A stretch of 43,280 nt of DNA from Synechococcaceae cyanobacterium (GTDB lineage: Bacteria; Cyanobacteriota; Cyanobacteriia; PCC-6307; Cyanobiaceae): NCBI GenBank assembly GCA_947378425.1, contig CANCJV010000036.1:1-43280 (forward strand), given 5' to 3'. Within the stretch, counting starts at the first letter, position 1; each line of letters starts with the position of its first letter. The position numbers were made by a program, and so were the translations under genes. The notes below the pieces were generated by a model. The model was not told the DNA's origin. It made no database searches and saw only the letters and a list, made by a program, of their open reading frames with translations. Below are positions 1-8,415 of this stretch, one piece after another.

Positions 1-1091
1 AGGCGATTGGCGCCGCGCGGCAGGTCCAGGGGCGAGCCCTGGCCCAGGTTGCGCGCGTAGATCTCGCCGTAGTTGCCCACCGCTGCGATCACCTTCACCA
101 CGAAGTCATCCGGCAGGCCCAGCTCGCTGCCGAGGTTGCCCTCCACCCCCAGGAAGCGGCGCCGATCCGCCAGCTTCGGATCGGCCTTCGCCTCCGCCAG
201 CCTGGCCGCCACATTCGCTTGGGTGATGCCCTGCTCCTCGGCTTCAAACAGCGCGTAGACGATCCAGCGCACCGCGTCGGCCCAGGCCGGATCCGACTGC
301 ACCGTCGCCGGTGCCAGCGGCTCCTTGCTCAGCACCGCCGGCAGGATCCGATGGACGGCGGGATCGGCCAGCCTGGTGCGGCGGGCCGCCAGCCCGGAGC
401 GATCGCTGGTGATCGCTCGGCAGCGACCACTGGCATAGGCACTGAAGGCCTGGTCGGCGGTCTGGAAGCGCAGGGGGGTGTAGAGCACCTGCAGGGCCCG
501 CAGGCTGTCGGCCAACACGCTTTCGTTGCTGGTGCCACTGAGCACACAGATGGTGCTGCCCGAGAGCTGCTTCAGATCGCTGATGCCGGCTGCCACCGGC
601 ACCATCACACCGCCGCCGTCAAAAAACACCACCGGCGCAAAACTGAGGCCATTGCCGCCGGGGGCGTCGCGGCTGAGGGTGACGGTGGTGTTGCGCGACA
701 GCAGATCCACCTCACCGCTGGCCAGGGCCGCGAAGCGATCGGTGGTGTTGAGCGGTCGCAATTCCAGCTTGGAAGCATCGCCGAGCACCGCCGCCGCCAC
801 CGCCCGACAGACGTCGACATCGAGACCGCCATAGCTGCCATCGGGGCGGATGACACTGAAGCCGGGCAGCTGACCATTGCTGCCGCAGACAAGGGAGCCA
901 CGGCTGCGGATCGCGGCCAGGCGCGGACTCGCCACCCCCGTGGCGCCCTCAGGGGCACAGCCGCCCAGCAGCAACGACACCAGGGCTGGCAGCAGGGTTG
1001 CTGAAGACCGCCATCGGCGCGAAGTCGGACATCGTCGCGAAGGCCACTCGAATCCCACGCCCGTCCAGCCCGTTGCTGAGGAGCTTGGCAT
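1..1091 (-). CDS. Amino-acid ABC transporter substrate-binding lipoprotein (AapJ/BztA/NatF-like), C-terminus cut by window edge
   Basis: Translating the minus strand gives a frame of about 363 residues that runs off the left edge, probably lacking only the last few residues. The N-terminus has basic residues (RRWR), a hydrophobic stretch and a lipobox ending LLLGGC, so it is a membrane-anchored periplasmic lipoprotein. Next come CGSNGQLPGFS, GGLDVDVCRAVAA, CRAITSDRSGLAARR and, near the edge, VGNYGEIYARNLG. These match the general L-amino-acid binding proteins AapJ/BztA and cyanobacterial NatF (family 3 solute-binding proteins). It would capture amino acids for an ABC permease, whose genes probably lie to the left, outside the window. 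The start is uncertain: ATG at 1091 gives a long N-region, and an in-frame GTG about 10 codons later is possible. Family call is firm; exact substrate is inferred. Confidence 0.87.
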   Translation of the reverse strand, partial: MPSSSATGWTGVGFEWPSRRCPTSRRWRSSATLLPALVSLLLGGCAPEGATGVASPRLAAIRSRGSLVCGSNGQLPGFSVIRPDGSYGGLDVDVCRAVAAAVLGDASKLELRPLNTTDRFAALASGEVDLLSRNTTVTLSRDAPGGNGLSFAPVVFFDGGGVMVPVAAGISDLKQLSGSTICVLSGTSNESVLADSLRALQVLYTPLRFQTADQAFSAYASGRCRAITSDRSGLAARRTRLADPAVHRILPAVLSKEPLAPATVQSDPAWADAVRWIVYALFEAEEQGITQANVAARLAEAKADPKLADRRRFLGVEGNLGSELGLPDDFVVKVIAAVGNYGEIYARNLGQGSPLDLPRGANR

Positions 1092-1112
1092 GGGTCATGG
1101 CGACAAGCGCCC

Positions 1113-1547
1113 TCAGGGCAGGGCCACCAGCACGGCCCCCACCCCCATCAATCCCACGCCCCACCACTGCAGCGGGCCGAGATGTTCGCCCAGCCAGAAC
1201 ACCCCCAGCAAGGCCACCAACACGACGCTGAGCTTGTCGATCGGCGCCACCCCGGACACCGGACCCAGCTGCAGGGCGTGGAAATAACAGAGCCAGGAGA
1301 TGCCGGTGGCCAGTCCGGAGAGCACCAGGAAGTTGAGGCTGCGGCGGGAGAGATCCGGCAGGGAACGCCATTCGCCGGTGACACTCACCACCGCCGCCAA
1401 CAGGCCCAGCACCACCACGGTGCGAACGAAGGTGGCCAGATTGCTGGGAATGCCCTCCACACCGACCTTGGCCAGCAGCGCCGTGACGGCGGCGAAGAAG
1501 GCCGCCAGGGCGGCCCACAGCTGCCAGCCGTTGAAGAGTGGAGACAT
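1113..1547 (-). CDS. EamA-type (DMT superfamily) small membrane transporter
   Basis: A 144-residue, very hydrophobic protein with about five transmembrane segments. It opens with WQLWAALAAFFAAVTALLAKVG and ends with a helix pair around LSVVLVALLGVFWLGEHLGPLQWWGVGLM. This is the single-domain EamA/DMT layout, half the length of typical ten-helix EamA carriers, so it probably works as a dimer. The substrate cannot be told from sequence. ATG at 1547 is preferred because family members begin just before the first helix; an in-frame ATG at 1574 would add nine polar residues. Its stop lies about 20 bases from the start of the downstream amino-acid binding-protein gene on the same strand, so the two may be co-transcribed. 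Confidence 0.8.
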   Translation of the reverse strand: MSPLFNGWQLWAALAAFFAAVTALLAKVGVEGIPSNLATFVRTVVVLGLLAAVVSVTGEWRSLPDLSRRSLNFLVLSGLATGISWLCYFHALQLGPVSGVAPIDKLSVVLVALLGVFWLGEHLGPLQWWGVGLMGVGAVLVALP

Positions 1548-1660
1548 GGGAGGTGATCGGGGGCTGCACCCCATGCTGGCCCCGAAAGCTCAGGCCGCCC
1601 CGACGCCTGCAGGGGCCGGGCGGAGGTACAAGCAATCCAGGACTCGAATGCGCGGCTCGC

Positions 1661-1686
1661 TGTAATTCTTATCCTTCATAATCCAC
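1661..1686. promoter_or_regulatory. AT-rich island between divergent genes, candidate promoter
   Basis: The stretch around 1661-1686 (TGTAATTCTTATCCTTCATA then ATCC) is strikingly AT-rich in an otherwise GC-rich region. It lies between the minus-strand EamA gene and the plus-strand glycosyltransferase gene. CATAAT at 1677-1682 could be a plus-strand -10 element. No convincing -35 is seen, so the call rests on position and composition. Confidence 0.3.
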
Positions 1687-1708
1687 TCAAGCTTGACAGG
1701 AGTGGAGC

Positions 1709-1744
1709 ATGAAGGCAGTTCATCCCAGGGTCAGGCCATGCTGA
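1709..1744 (+). CDS. Possible 11-codon leader peptide coupled to the glycosyltransferase gene
   Basis: A short frame, MKAVHPRVRPC then stop, starts at ATG 1709, six bases after a good Shine-Dalgarno AGGAG (1698-1702). Its TGA (1742-1744) follows closely on and overlaps the first codons of the glycosyltransferase gene at ATG 1738, in another frame. The larger gene has no clear ribosome site of its own at 1738, so translation of the leader could bring ribosomes to it. It may instead be chance, with the larger gene starting at TTG 1693 or GTG 1702. Confidence 0.35.
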   Translation: MKAVHPRVRPC

Positions 1745-3357
1745 GGCGCCGATCGGTACGGGGCTGGTTCGAGACGCTCAACAACCGGGCATGGGGTGAG
1801 GTCCTGCCCCCCGGCGAGAGCTGGCTTTCGCTGCTACGGCGTTATCGCGGGATGGTGGCCGCCTTGCTGCTGGTGCAGATCGTCGCCTACGGATACCTGT
1901 TCACAGTGCCGATCTTCACGAATCACACCTTTCCCAACTCCTGGCTCTATCCCTATCCCAGCTTCAAGACCGACGGCGAAGGCCGCTGGCTCGCCGATCT
2001 GGTGATCCTGCTCCAGGGCGGCAGCGGTGTTCCGTTCGTGCAGATGGTCGGGGCCGCCCTGCTCCAGGCCATCAACGGCGTTCTGTTCGCCTGCCTGCTG
2101 GGCCTGCGCCGCGGCCTGCCGCTGTTCGTCCTCGGCGGCCTGATCGTCCTCCATCCCGCCTTCCTCGACTACTACTCCTTCGCCGCTGACCACCTGTCCT
2201 TCGTGCTCGGCGACAGCTTCGCCGTGCTGGCGGCCTGGGTGCTGTTGCGCGGGCAGGGCCCGGCGTTCCGCCTGGGCGGAGCGGCCCTGCTGAACATGCT
2301 GGCCCTGGCGCTGTATGGCCCCAAGATCGCCCTGGTGCTGCTGCTGGCGCTGCTGATGTTGCTGCTGCGCGTCGTCGAGGCCGAACCGCCAGACCCTGCC
2401 CAGCGGAGCCCGATCGGCAGGGTCCTGCTGGGGGAGATCGGCGTCGCCTTCGGCGCGGTGCTGCTGGCCGTGCTGGCGTTCGGCCTGAGCGCCCGGCTGG
2501 TGATCCGCCACCCGATCCTGCCGGGAGCCCATCTCAATACCCTGCCGGAGATGGCTGCCGCCCTGGTCGAGTCCTACGGCAAGGGGCTCCACTATCTGGG
2601 CGGCATGGCGGGCCTTCCCAGCGGCGCCCTGCAGCTGATGCCGGCGCTGATCGTGCTGCTGGGACTGCTGGCCGTGGGCGGACGGCTGAGGCGCCTGGGC
2701 TGGCCGCAGCGGTCGGTGGCGATCCTGGCCATCCTGTTGCTGCCGGTGGCCCTGAACGGGGCCTCGATCCTCAACAACTCCACGCCGGGAGACCGGGGCC
2801 GCTTTGTGGCCGCCTACGCCTACGGACTGGTGTTCTTTCTGGCCCAGACCCTGCGGGTGCGGTGGCTGCGGTATCCAGCCCTGGCTCTGGCCGCGCTGGT
2901 GTTGTGGTTCTTTCTGTCGCTGGCGATGCAGCAGGCCAATGCTGCCCAGTTCAAGAGCACCTATGAACTGTCGATGATCAACCGAATCTTGACCCGGCTG
3001 GAGCCCCTGATCACACCGACCAGCGACCAGCCCGCTCAGCCGGTGCTGATCGTCGGTCGCTATCCCCCCTTCGATCTGGGGCCCTACGTCCGCTGGCGGG
3101 GTGACGTCGATGCCCCGCACCTGCTGGCCTCGGAGATCTTCGAGCGGTACCGGCAGACGGAGATGCTCAACTACCTGCTGGGAGGGCCGCTGCTGCGGCG
3201 ACCCAGCGCCGCCGAGATCGATCACGCTCTGCCCAGGCTGCGAGGGACTCCGCCCTGGCCCGCCCCGGAGTCGGTCTTCCGCGACGGTCGCACCATCGTC
3301 GTGACCCTGGAGCCCTGGCGGCCCGATGTCCCGATGACCTGGGCCGACGAATCGTGA
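1738..3357 (+). CDS. Polytopic membrane glycosyltransferase, GtrII/GtrIV-like (Glucos_trans_II family)
   Basis: A 539-residue protein with about ten hydrophobic helices and a soluble C-terminal region of about 120 residues. The first extracytoplasmic loop after helix 1 contains KTDGEGRWLADL, and a later helix entry reads DYYSFAADHLSF. This arrangement resembles the GtrII-type glucosyltransferases (PF14264) that move sugar from a lipid-linked donor onto surface polysaccharide. The C-terminal part (VLIVGRYPPFDLGPYVRWRGDVD) also fits that family. The frame is open from TTG 1693; ATG 1738 is preferred because it overlaps the end of a short leader frame. No partner gtrA/gtrB genes are visible. A role in O-antigen or S-layer glycan decoration is inferred. 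Confidence 0.65.
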   Translation: MLRRRSVRGWFETLNNRAWGEVLPPGESWLSLLRRYRGMVAALLLVQIVAYGYLFTVPIFTNHTFPNSWLYPYPSFKTDGEGRWLADLVILLQGGSGVPFVQMVGAALLQAINGVLFACLLGLRRGLPLFVLGGLIVLHPAFLDYYSFAADHLSFVLGDSFAVLAAWVLLRGQGPAFRLGGAALLNMLALALYGPKIALVLLLALLMLLLRVVEAEPPDPAQRSPIGRVLLGEIGVAFGAVLLAVLAFGLSARLVIRHPILPGAHLNTLPEMAAALVESYGKGLHYLGGMAGLPSGALQLMPALIVLLGLLAVGGRLRRLGWPQRSVAILAILLLPVALNGASILNNSTPGDRGRFVAAYAYGLVFFLAQTLRVRWLRYPALALAALVLWFFLSLAMQQANAAQFKSTYELSMINRILTRLEPLITPTSDQPAQPVLIVGRYPPFDLGPYVRWRGDVDAPHLLASEIFERYRQTEMLNYLLGGPLLRRPSAAEIDHALPRLRGTPPWPAPESVFRDGRTIVVTLEPWRPDVPMTWADES

Positions 3358-3626
3358 GCGGGAGGCCGCCGGTGTGCCGCCTGTCCCTTGGCCTGATCGA
3401 CCTCGGCCGATCCTGAGGCCCCAGGCGGCTGGCCCGTGGTCGCGCCGCTGCTGCACCACCTCGATAAGCTCATTCCCGTTGGCCATGGCCGCAAGCGGCT
3501 CTCCAGCTGGCCCGGCCAGGTTCCGCTGCGAGCCGTGACCGCAGCCCGTCACCGCAAGGCTCGGCCAGGCCCTGCGCCGCTGATCGGCCACGGCCGCAAC
3601 CCGGCCCAGATTCCTCCGCCCCAGCC
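3358..3626. other. Intergenic stretch with nothing recognised
   Basis: About 270 bases between two plus-strand genes. No RNA gene, terminator with a T-run or small conserved frame was found. Several long frames cross it on both strands but have shadow-like, Arg/Pro/Gln-rich composition. Confidence 0.4.
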
Positions 3627-5216
3627 ATGTCCCCTACGGCCACCAGCGGCTCCCCCAGCTCCAGCGAGCCAGACCTGATCGTGATCGGCGCTGGCCTGGG
3701 GGGTCTCTGCGCCGGTGCCATCGCCGCTCGCCATGGCCTCGACGTGCTGGTGCTCGAGGCCCATGACGTCCCCGGTGGCGCCGCCCATGGCTTCAGTCGG
3801 CGCGGCTTCCAGTTCGAATCGGGGCCTTCGCTCTGGAGCGGCCTGGGCCGCTGGCCCTCGACCAACCCGCTCACCCAGGTGCTCAAGGCGGTGGGTGAAA
3901 CCGTGCCGGTGGTGCCGTACCACCACTGGGACCTGATGCTGCCGGAGGGTCGCCTGCGGGTGGGGGTGGGGATGGAGCCCTTTCTGCAGGTGCTGCGGCA
4001 GCTGCGCGGGCCCGCCGTGGCGCAGGAGTGGCACAGCTTTCTGCTGGCCATCGAACCCCTCTGCCGCGCCGCCCGCTCCCTGCCGCTGCTGGCCCTGCGC
4101 CCCGGCATCGGCAGTGCCTTCACCCTGGGTGCCGGCAGCCTGGGCCTGCTGGCCAAAGCGCCCCAGCTGGCGGTCCTGGGCGGCAGCTTCGGGCCGATCG
4201 CCCGCCGCCATCTGCGCGATCCCTTCCTGCTGCACTGGGTGGAGCTGCTCTGCTTCCTGATCTCCGGCCTGGAGCTGGAGCACACCAGCGCCGCGGCGAT
4301 GGCCACCCTGTTCGGCGAGTGGTTCGAGCCCGACGCCTGCCTGGACTACCCGATCGGCGGCAGTGCGGCGGTGGCGGCGGCCCTGGTGCGCGGCATGGAG
4401 CGCCACGGCGGTCGCCTGCGCACCGGCGCCGCCGTGGAGCGGATCCTGGTGGAGGGTGGCAAAACGGTGGGGGTGCAACTGACTGCCGCCGCCGGCGGCG
4501 CCATCCTGCGGGCCCGCCAGGGCGTGATCAGCTCCGCCAGCCCCTGGGACACCCTGGACCTGCTGCCGCCGGACTGCGTACCCCAGCGCTGGCGGCGTCG
4601 CCAGGCGGAAACGCCCGCCTGCGCCAGTTTTCTGCATTGGCACCTGGCCCTGCGCAGCGGCCCCGAACTGGCCGATCTGCCGGTGCACACGGTGTGGGTG
4701 GGCGACTGGCAGCGGGGCATCGGCGCCGAGCGCAACATGGCGGTGCTGTCGATGCCGTCGCTGCTCGACCCCGGCCTGGCCCCCGCCGGCCACCAGGTGC
4801 TGCACGGCTACACCCCGGCCAATGAACCCTGGCAGCTGTGGAAGGATCTGCAGCGGGGCACACCGGCCTATGAAGCCCTCAAGAGCGAGCGCTGCGGCCT
4901 GTTCCATCAGATCTTTGACCAGCTCCTGCCCGACTGGCGCCAGCGGCTGGTGCTGGAACTGCAGGGCACCCCGCTCAGTCACCGCCATTGGCTGCGGGTC
5001 CACCAGGGCAGCTATGGGCCTGCCTGGCCAGCGGATCGAGGGCCTTTCCCCGGGGGGGCCACGCCGATCGAGGGGCTGGTGCTCTGCGGTGCCGGCGTCT
5101 TCCCGGGCATCGGCGTACCGCCGGTGGCGATCAGCGGTGCCCAGGCCGCCCACCGCTTCGTGCCAGCGGCGGCCCAGCGACGGCTGCTGCAGGAGCTGGA
5201 GCTGGTGGCTGGCTGA
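3627..5216 (+). CDS. FAD-dependent oxidoreductase of the phytoene desaturase/CrtISO family
   Basis: A 529-residue protein. Near the N-terminus is a dinucleotide-binding Rossmann motif, DLIVIGAGLGGLCAG (residues ~16-30), followed by VLEAHDVPGGAAHGF and FESGPSLWSGL. At the C-terminus VLCGAGVFPGIGVPPVAISG matches the closing FAD motif of carotenoid desaturases and isomerases. CrtI/CrtISO relatives handle long polyenes or other hydrophobic substrates at the membrane. Cyanobacteria carry several such paralogues besides true CrtH, and this one looks more like the uncharacterised cyanobacterial/plastid branch than canonical CrtH. The ATG at 3627 leaves a short polar leader before the Rossmann strand, as usual. 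It stands alone, convergent with the nrt operon. The family is sure, the substrate unknown. Confidence 0.78.
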   Translation: MSPTATSGSPSSSEPDLIVIGAGLGGLCAGAIAARHGLDVLVLEAHDVPGGAAHGFSRRGFQFESGPSLWSGLGRWPSTNPLTQVLKAVGETVPVVPYHHWDLMLPEGRLRVGVGMEPFLQVLRQLRGPAVAQEWHSFLLAIEPLCRAARSLPLLALRPGIGSAFTLGAGSLGLLAKAPQLAVLGGSFGPIARRHLRDPFLLHWVELLCFLISGLELEHTSAAAMATLFGEWFEPDACLDYPIGGSAAVAAALVRGMERHGGRLRTGAAVERILVEGGKTVGVQLTAAAGGAILRARQGVISSASPWDTLDLLPPDCVPQRWRRRQAETPACASFLHWHLALRSGPELADLPVHTVWVGDWQRGIGAERNMAVLSMPSLLDPGLAPAGHQVLHGYTPANEPWQLWKDLQRGTPAYEALKSERCGLFHQIFDQLLPDWRQRLVLELQGTPLSHRHWLRVHQGSYGPAWPADRGPFPGGATPIEGLVLCGAGVFPGIGVPPVAISGAQAAHRFVPAAAQRRLLQELELVAG

Positions 5217-5299
5217 GCTGACCCGCGCGAGCGGTTGCCTTGAGCTCCGCCCCGGCTGCACCAACGCACACCGCTGGACTGTCCGTGCCCCAGCGCGAC

Positions 5300-5314
5300 G
5301 GGATCCGTGATCCC
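5300..5314. terminator. Short hairpin between convergent genes
   Basis: GGGATC-CGT-GATCCC forms a perfect six-base-pair stem with a three-base loop between the ends of the FAD oxidoreductase gene and nrtD. There is no T-run on either side, so it is only a weak candidate for a shared terminator. Confidence 0.25.
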
Positions 5315-5331
5315 TGCCTGCCGCTCGCCCC

Positions 5332-6189
5332 TCAGACCGCCTCATCTTCGTCGTGGGCGAAGCGGTTGTAGAGGAAATCGAGGGCGCTGTTGCGCAGCTC
5401 GTAATAACGAGGGTCCTCCATGATGTCCTCGCGGCTGCGGGGCCGCGGGAAATCGATCGACAACACTTCACCGATACCGGCTGAAGGGCCATTGGTCATC
5501 ATCACAAGGCGATCGGCCAGGAACAGGGCCTCGTCGATGTCGTGGGTGATCATCAGCACCGTGCACTTCTGGGTGTTCCAGATCTGCAACAGTTCCTCCT
5601 GCAGCTCCTCCTTGGTGATCGCATCGAGGGCTCCGAACGGTTCATCGAGAATCAGCACCTGGGGGCGGATCGCCAGGGCCCGGGCGATCGCCACCCGCTG
5701 CTTCATGCCACCGGAGAGCTGGGTGATGCGCTTGTCGGCGGCGGCCGTCAGGCCCACCATCGCCAGATGCTCCATAGCGATCTCGCGCTTCTGGTGCTCG
5801 CTCAGGTTCGGCTTGACCGATTCAATCGCCAGGTGCACATTGTCGTAGGCCGTCATCCAGGGGAGCAGGGCATAGCCCTGAAACACGACCATGCGATCGG
5901 GGCCTGGCCTGGTGATCGGCTGGCCATCGAGCAGCACCTGGCCGGAGCTGGGGGTGGCGAAGCCCGAGACCATGTTGAGCAGGGTGGATTTGCCACAGCC
6001 GGAATGGCCGATCACGCAGACGAATTCACCGCGATTCACCTCCAGGTTGACGTCCGCCAGCACCGGATAGGGGCCGCGTGGCGTGGCATAGACCTTGGAA
6101 AGCTGCTCGAAGCGCAGCAGGGGCGGCTGTAGGGCTGCAGCGGCGATGGCAGCGGGATTGGAGCGAGCAAGGGTGTCAGGGGATGGCAT
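5332..6189 (-). CDS. nrtD: Nitrate ABC transporter ATP-binding subunit NrtD
   Basis: A 285-residue ABC ATPase. It has Walker A GHSGCGKST, a Q-loop in VVFQGYALLPW, signature LSGGMKQR, Walker B VLILDEPFGALDA and switch histidine in MITHDIDEA. All catalytic motifs are intact. Length and C-terminal segment (DPRYYELRNSALDFLYNRF) match NrtD/CmpD, the single-domain ATPase that pairs with NrtC beneath the NrtB permease. It is the last gene of the minus-strand nrt cluster, 113 bases after nrtC; that gap is unusually poor in G on the coding strand just before the ATG. A bicarbonate transporter (cmpD) is the main alternative; the NrtA sequence decides for nitrate. Confidence 0.88.
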   Translation of the reverse strand: MPSPDTLARSNPAAIAAAALQPPLLRFEQLSKVYATPRGPYPVLADVNLEVNRGEFVCVIGHSGCGKSTLLNMVSGFATPSSGQVLLDGQPITRPGPDRMVVFQGYALLPWMTAYDNVHLAIESVKPNLSEHQKREIAMEHLAMVGLTAAADKRITQLSGGMKQRVAIARALAIRPQVLILDEPFGALDAITKEELQEELLQIWNTQKCTVLMITHDIDEALFLADRLVMMTNGPSAGIGEVLSIDFPRPRSREDIMEDPRYYELRNSALDFLYNRFAHDEDEAV

Positions 6190-6302
6190 CGAGGGGATGG
6201 GGTTGAGGTGGGGTGACGTTGAAGGTGGGTGACGTGGGAGCGGGGTGGAAGTGGCGGGGGCGTGGAGCTGGCCTGGCCAGCGGATCGCCGTGGCTGAGTC
6301 CC

Positions 6303-8288
6303 TCAGCTGGCCAGGGGGCGGGGCGCGCCGATGGGGATCTCGGCGATGCTGAAGTCGCGATGCACGGGCACGGCGTTGAGGTAGTCGATCGGGTGGTCGA
6401 CATCGAAGCGGCGGCCGTCAAACAGCTCGATCGGCCCGCGCTGGTAGCTCACAGCCTCCAGCCCCAGTTCGCGGGCGGCGGTGCTGAACACCCCCACGGC
6501 GCAGATGCGCTCGAGGATCTCGACGTAATTGCGAGGGAAGGGAATCTCGCCCCAGCGGGCCAACTGGGTGAGGATCCAGAGGTGCTCACTGCGGCTGGGC
6601 CGGTTCACGCCCTTGCCGAAGAACAGATGGTGGGGAACGGTGGAGCTGCCATCGGCGCCGGTTTCGCTGAACCAGATCACCTCCTTCTTCATGCCGAGGT
6701 AGCGGCGATCGCTGAGCAGCTCGCTCATCTCCCCCCAGTGGCTCGGGTCGGCGCAGTATCGGCAGGCCTCCAGCAGGGCCTTGGTCAGGGCGATGTGGGT
6801 GTTGGGGCAGGCCAGAGCCCAGTCCTCGCGCACCCCCAGCACCTTGCCGGGATGGCCGGGCCAGATCGCCAGATCCCCCGCCACCGTGAAGCCATGGCCA
6901 TCGGCCAGGGCCCGGTCGAGCCAGGGGGCGCCGATGCAGAAGCCGTCGATGCTGCCGTCCTTGAGATCGGCCAGCATCTGGGCCGGCGGAATCGTCTGCA
7001 GATGCACGTCGTGATCGGGATCGATCGCGTGGGAGGCCAGCCAGTAGCGCAGCAGCAGGTTGTGCATCGAGGCCGGATGGACGATGCCGAGCCGGTGGGG
7101 CTCGCGCTGATGGCTCAGCAGATAGCGGCGGTAGTCGTCGACGTTGTGGACGCCATCGTCGGCCAGCCGCTTCGCCAGGGTGATGCCGTTGCCATTGCGG
7201 CTCAGGGTCAGGGAGCTGACCACCGGCAGCGGGGTGCCGCCATGGCCGCCGGCCGTCATCCAGGCCGGCATGCCGGAGGGCATCAGGGCCGCATCGAGGG
7301 TGCCGTCCACTAGGCCGTCGGTGACGCCGCGCCAGCTGGTTTCGCGCACCAGCTGCACCTCGTCGAGGCCGTGCTTGCTGAAGAACCCCATGGCCTCCGC
7401 CACCGCCAGGGGCGCGCAGGCGGCCAGGGGCACAAAGCCCAGGTCGAGATTCACCTTCTCCAGGCCGTGGCGGGCCAACACCTTGTGGGGCTTGGCCTGC
7501 CACTGCTTGACCCGCTTCTGGCGATTGAGGAAATAGATGATCTCCGAGCGCAGGCTGTAATAACTGGGGTGGTGGACCACCGTCAGTCGCTGACGCGGCC
7601 GCGGAATGTCGACCTCGAGAATGCCACCGATCACAGACCCAGGCCCGTTGGTCAGCATCACGATCCGGTCGGAGAGCAGCACGGCCTCATCGACGTCGTG
7701 GGTGACCATCACGGCGGTGAGTTCGTGCTCATTGCAGATCTGCATCAGCTTCTCCTGCAGATTGCCCCGCGTCAGCGCATCGAGGGCGCCGAAGGGTTCA
7801 TCGAGCAGCAACAGCTTGGGCTTGATCGCCAGGGCCCGGGCGATCGCCACCCGTTGACGCATGCCACCGGAGAGTTCAGCTGGAAGTTTGTGACCCGCAG
7901 CCCCCAGGCCCACCATGGCGATGTGCTCGTCGATCACGGCATCGCGCTCGACCTTCGGCAACTCGGGCATCACCTCATCGACGGCGAGGGCGATGTTCTC
8001 GCGCACGCTGAGCCAGGGCAGCAGCGAATAGTTCTGAAACACCACCATCTTGTCCGGGCCGGGACGACGCACCACCTCGCCATCGACCAGAACCGTGCCG
8101 CCCGTGGGCAGGTCAAGGCCGGCGATCATGTTCAGCAAGGTGCTCTTGCCGCAGCCGGAGTGGCCGATCAGGGAGATGAACTCCCCCTTGCGGATCTGCA
8201 GATCAATTCCTTTGAGAGCGAGGTAGGTGGTGCCGCCACCAAGGGAAAAACTCTTGTCGATCTCCTGGACTTGAACGAGTGTTGTCAT
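6303..8288 (-). CDS. nrtC: Nitrate ABC transporter ATPase fused to an NrtA-like domain, NrtC
   Basis: A 661-residue fusion. Residues ~1-260 are an ABC ATPase with GHSGCGKST, VVFQNYSLLPW, LSGGMRQR, LLLLDEPFGALDA and MVTHDVDEA. Residues ~280-650 resemble the periplasmic binding protein NrtA (LGFVPLAACAPLAVAEAMGFF, LLLRYWLASHAIDPD, DGFCIGAPW) but have no export signal, so this part is cytoplasmic. This fusion is specific to cyanobacterial NrtC/CmpC. In Synechococcus the extra domain is known to mediate inhibition of nitrate uptake by ammonium, so this subunit is probably the regulatory one. It is preceded by a 15-bp tandem repeat and by a small membrane ORF that separates it from nrtB. Confidence 0.92.
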   Translation of the reverse strand: MTTLVQVQEIDKSFSLGGGTTYLALKGIDLQIRKGEFISLIGHSGCGKSTLLNMIAGLDLPTGGTVLVDGEVVRRPGPDKMVVFQNYSLLPWLSVRENIALAVDEVMPELPKVERDAVIDEHIAMVGLGAAGHKLPAELSGGMRQRVAIARALAIKPKLLLLDEPFGALDALTRGNLQEKLMQICNEHELTAVMVTHDVDEAVLLSDRIVMLTNGPGSVIGGILEVDIPRPRQRLTVVHHPSYYSLRSEIIYFLNRQKRVKQWQAKPHKVLARHGLEKVNLDLGFVPLAACAPLAVAEAMGFFSKHGLDEVQLVRETSWRGVTDGLVDGTLDAALMPSGMPAWMTAGGHGGTPLPVVSSLTLSRNGNGITLAKRLADDGVHNVDDYRRYLLSHQREPHRLGIVHPASMHNLLLRYWLASHAIDPDHDVHLQTIPPAQMLADLKDGSIDGFCIGAPWLDRALADGHGFTVAGDLAIWPGHPGKVLGVREDWALACPNTHIALTKALLEACRYCADPSHWGEMSELLSDRRYLGMKKEVIWFSETGADGSSTVPHHLFFGKGVNRPSRSEHLWILTQLARWGEIPFPRNYVEILERICAVGVFSTAARELGLEAVSYQRGPIELFDGRRFDVDHPIDYLNAVPVHRDFSIAEIPIGAPRPLAS

Positions 8289-8295
8289 GACTTCA

Positions 8296-8370
8296 GGTTA
8301 CGTTAGATCAGGTTGTGTTAGATCAGGTTGCATTAGATCTGACAGAGTCAGATCAGGGTGCGGTGAATCA
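8296..8370 (-). repeat. Five-unit 15-bp imperfect tandem repeat in the nrtC leader
   Basis: Read on the plus strand the units are GGTTACGTTAGATCA, GGTTGTGTTAGATCA, GGTTGCATTAGATCT, GACAGAGTCAGATCA and GGGTGCGGTGAATCA. The three nearest nrtC are almost identical and the outer two are diverged. The array ends eight bases before the nrtC start codon, so it would lie in the mRNA just upstream of the ribosome site. On the transcribed strand each unit begins TGA or a near match, so it is not coding in that register. Function is unknown; a protein- or RNA-binding array or a spacing element is possible. Confidence 0.75.
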
Positions 8371-8415
8371 GCGCGTGCCGGACGATCGGCTGAGAGCGAT
8401 GCGATAACTGGTCAT
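8368..8415 (-). CDS. Tiny 15-residue frame overlapping the end of the small nrt ORF (doubtful)
   Basis: ATG at 8415 shares its A with the TGA of the upstream 55-residue ORF (TGATG overlap) and reads MTSYRIALSRSSGTR then stop. It ends just where the 15-bp repeats begin. The overlap suggests translational coupling, but the peptide has no recognisable character and may be chance. Confidence 0.2.
   Translation of the reverse strand: MTSYRIALSRSSGTR

Noticed and set aside
1834-3591. 585-codon minus-strand frame opposite the glycosyltransferase gene
   Set aside because: Gln/Arg/Gly/His-rich composition typical of an antisense shadow in GC-rich DNA; the plus-strand frame encodes a sensible membrane protein.
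3549-5492. 647-codon minus-strand frame opposite the FAD oxidoreductase gene
   Set aside because: The plus frame has clear FAD motifs; this one is a Gln/Gly/Arg-rich shadow.
8296-8370. CRISPR-like or RTX-like coding repeat at nrtC
   Set aside because: 15-bp units lack spacers, and on the transcribed strand units contain in-frame TGA codons, so neither CRISPR nor coding fits.
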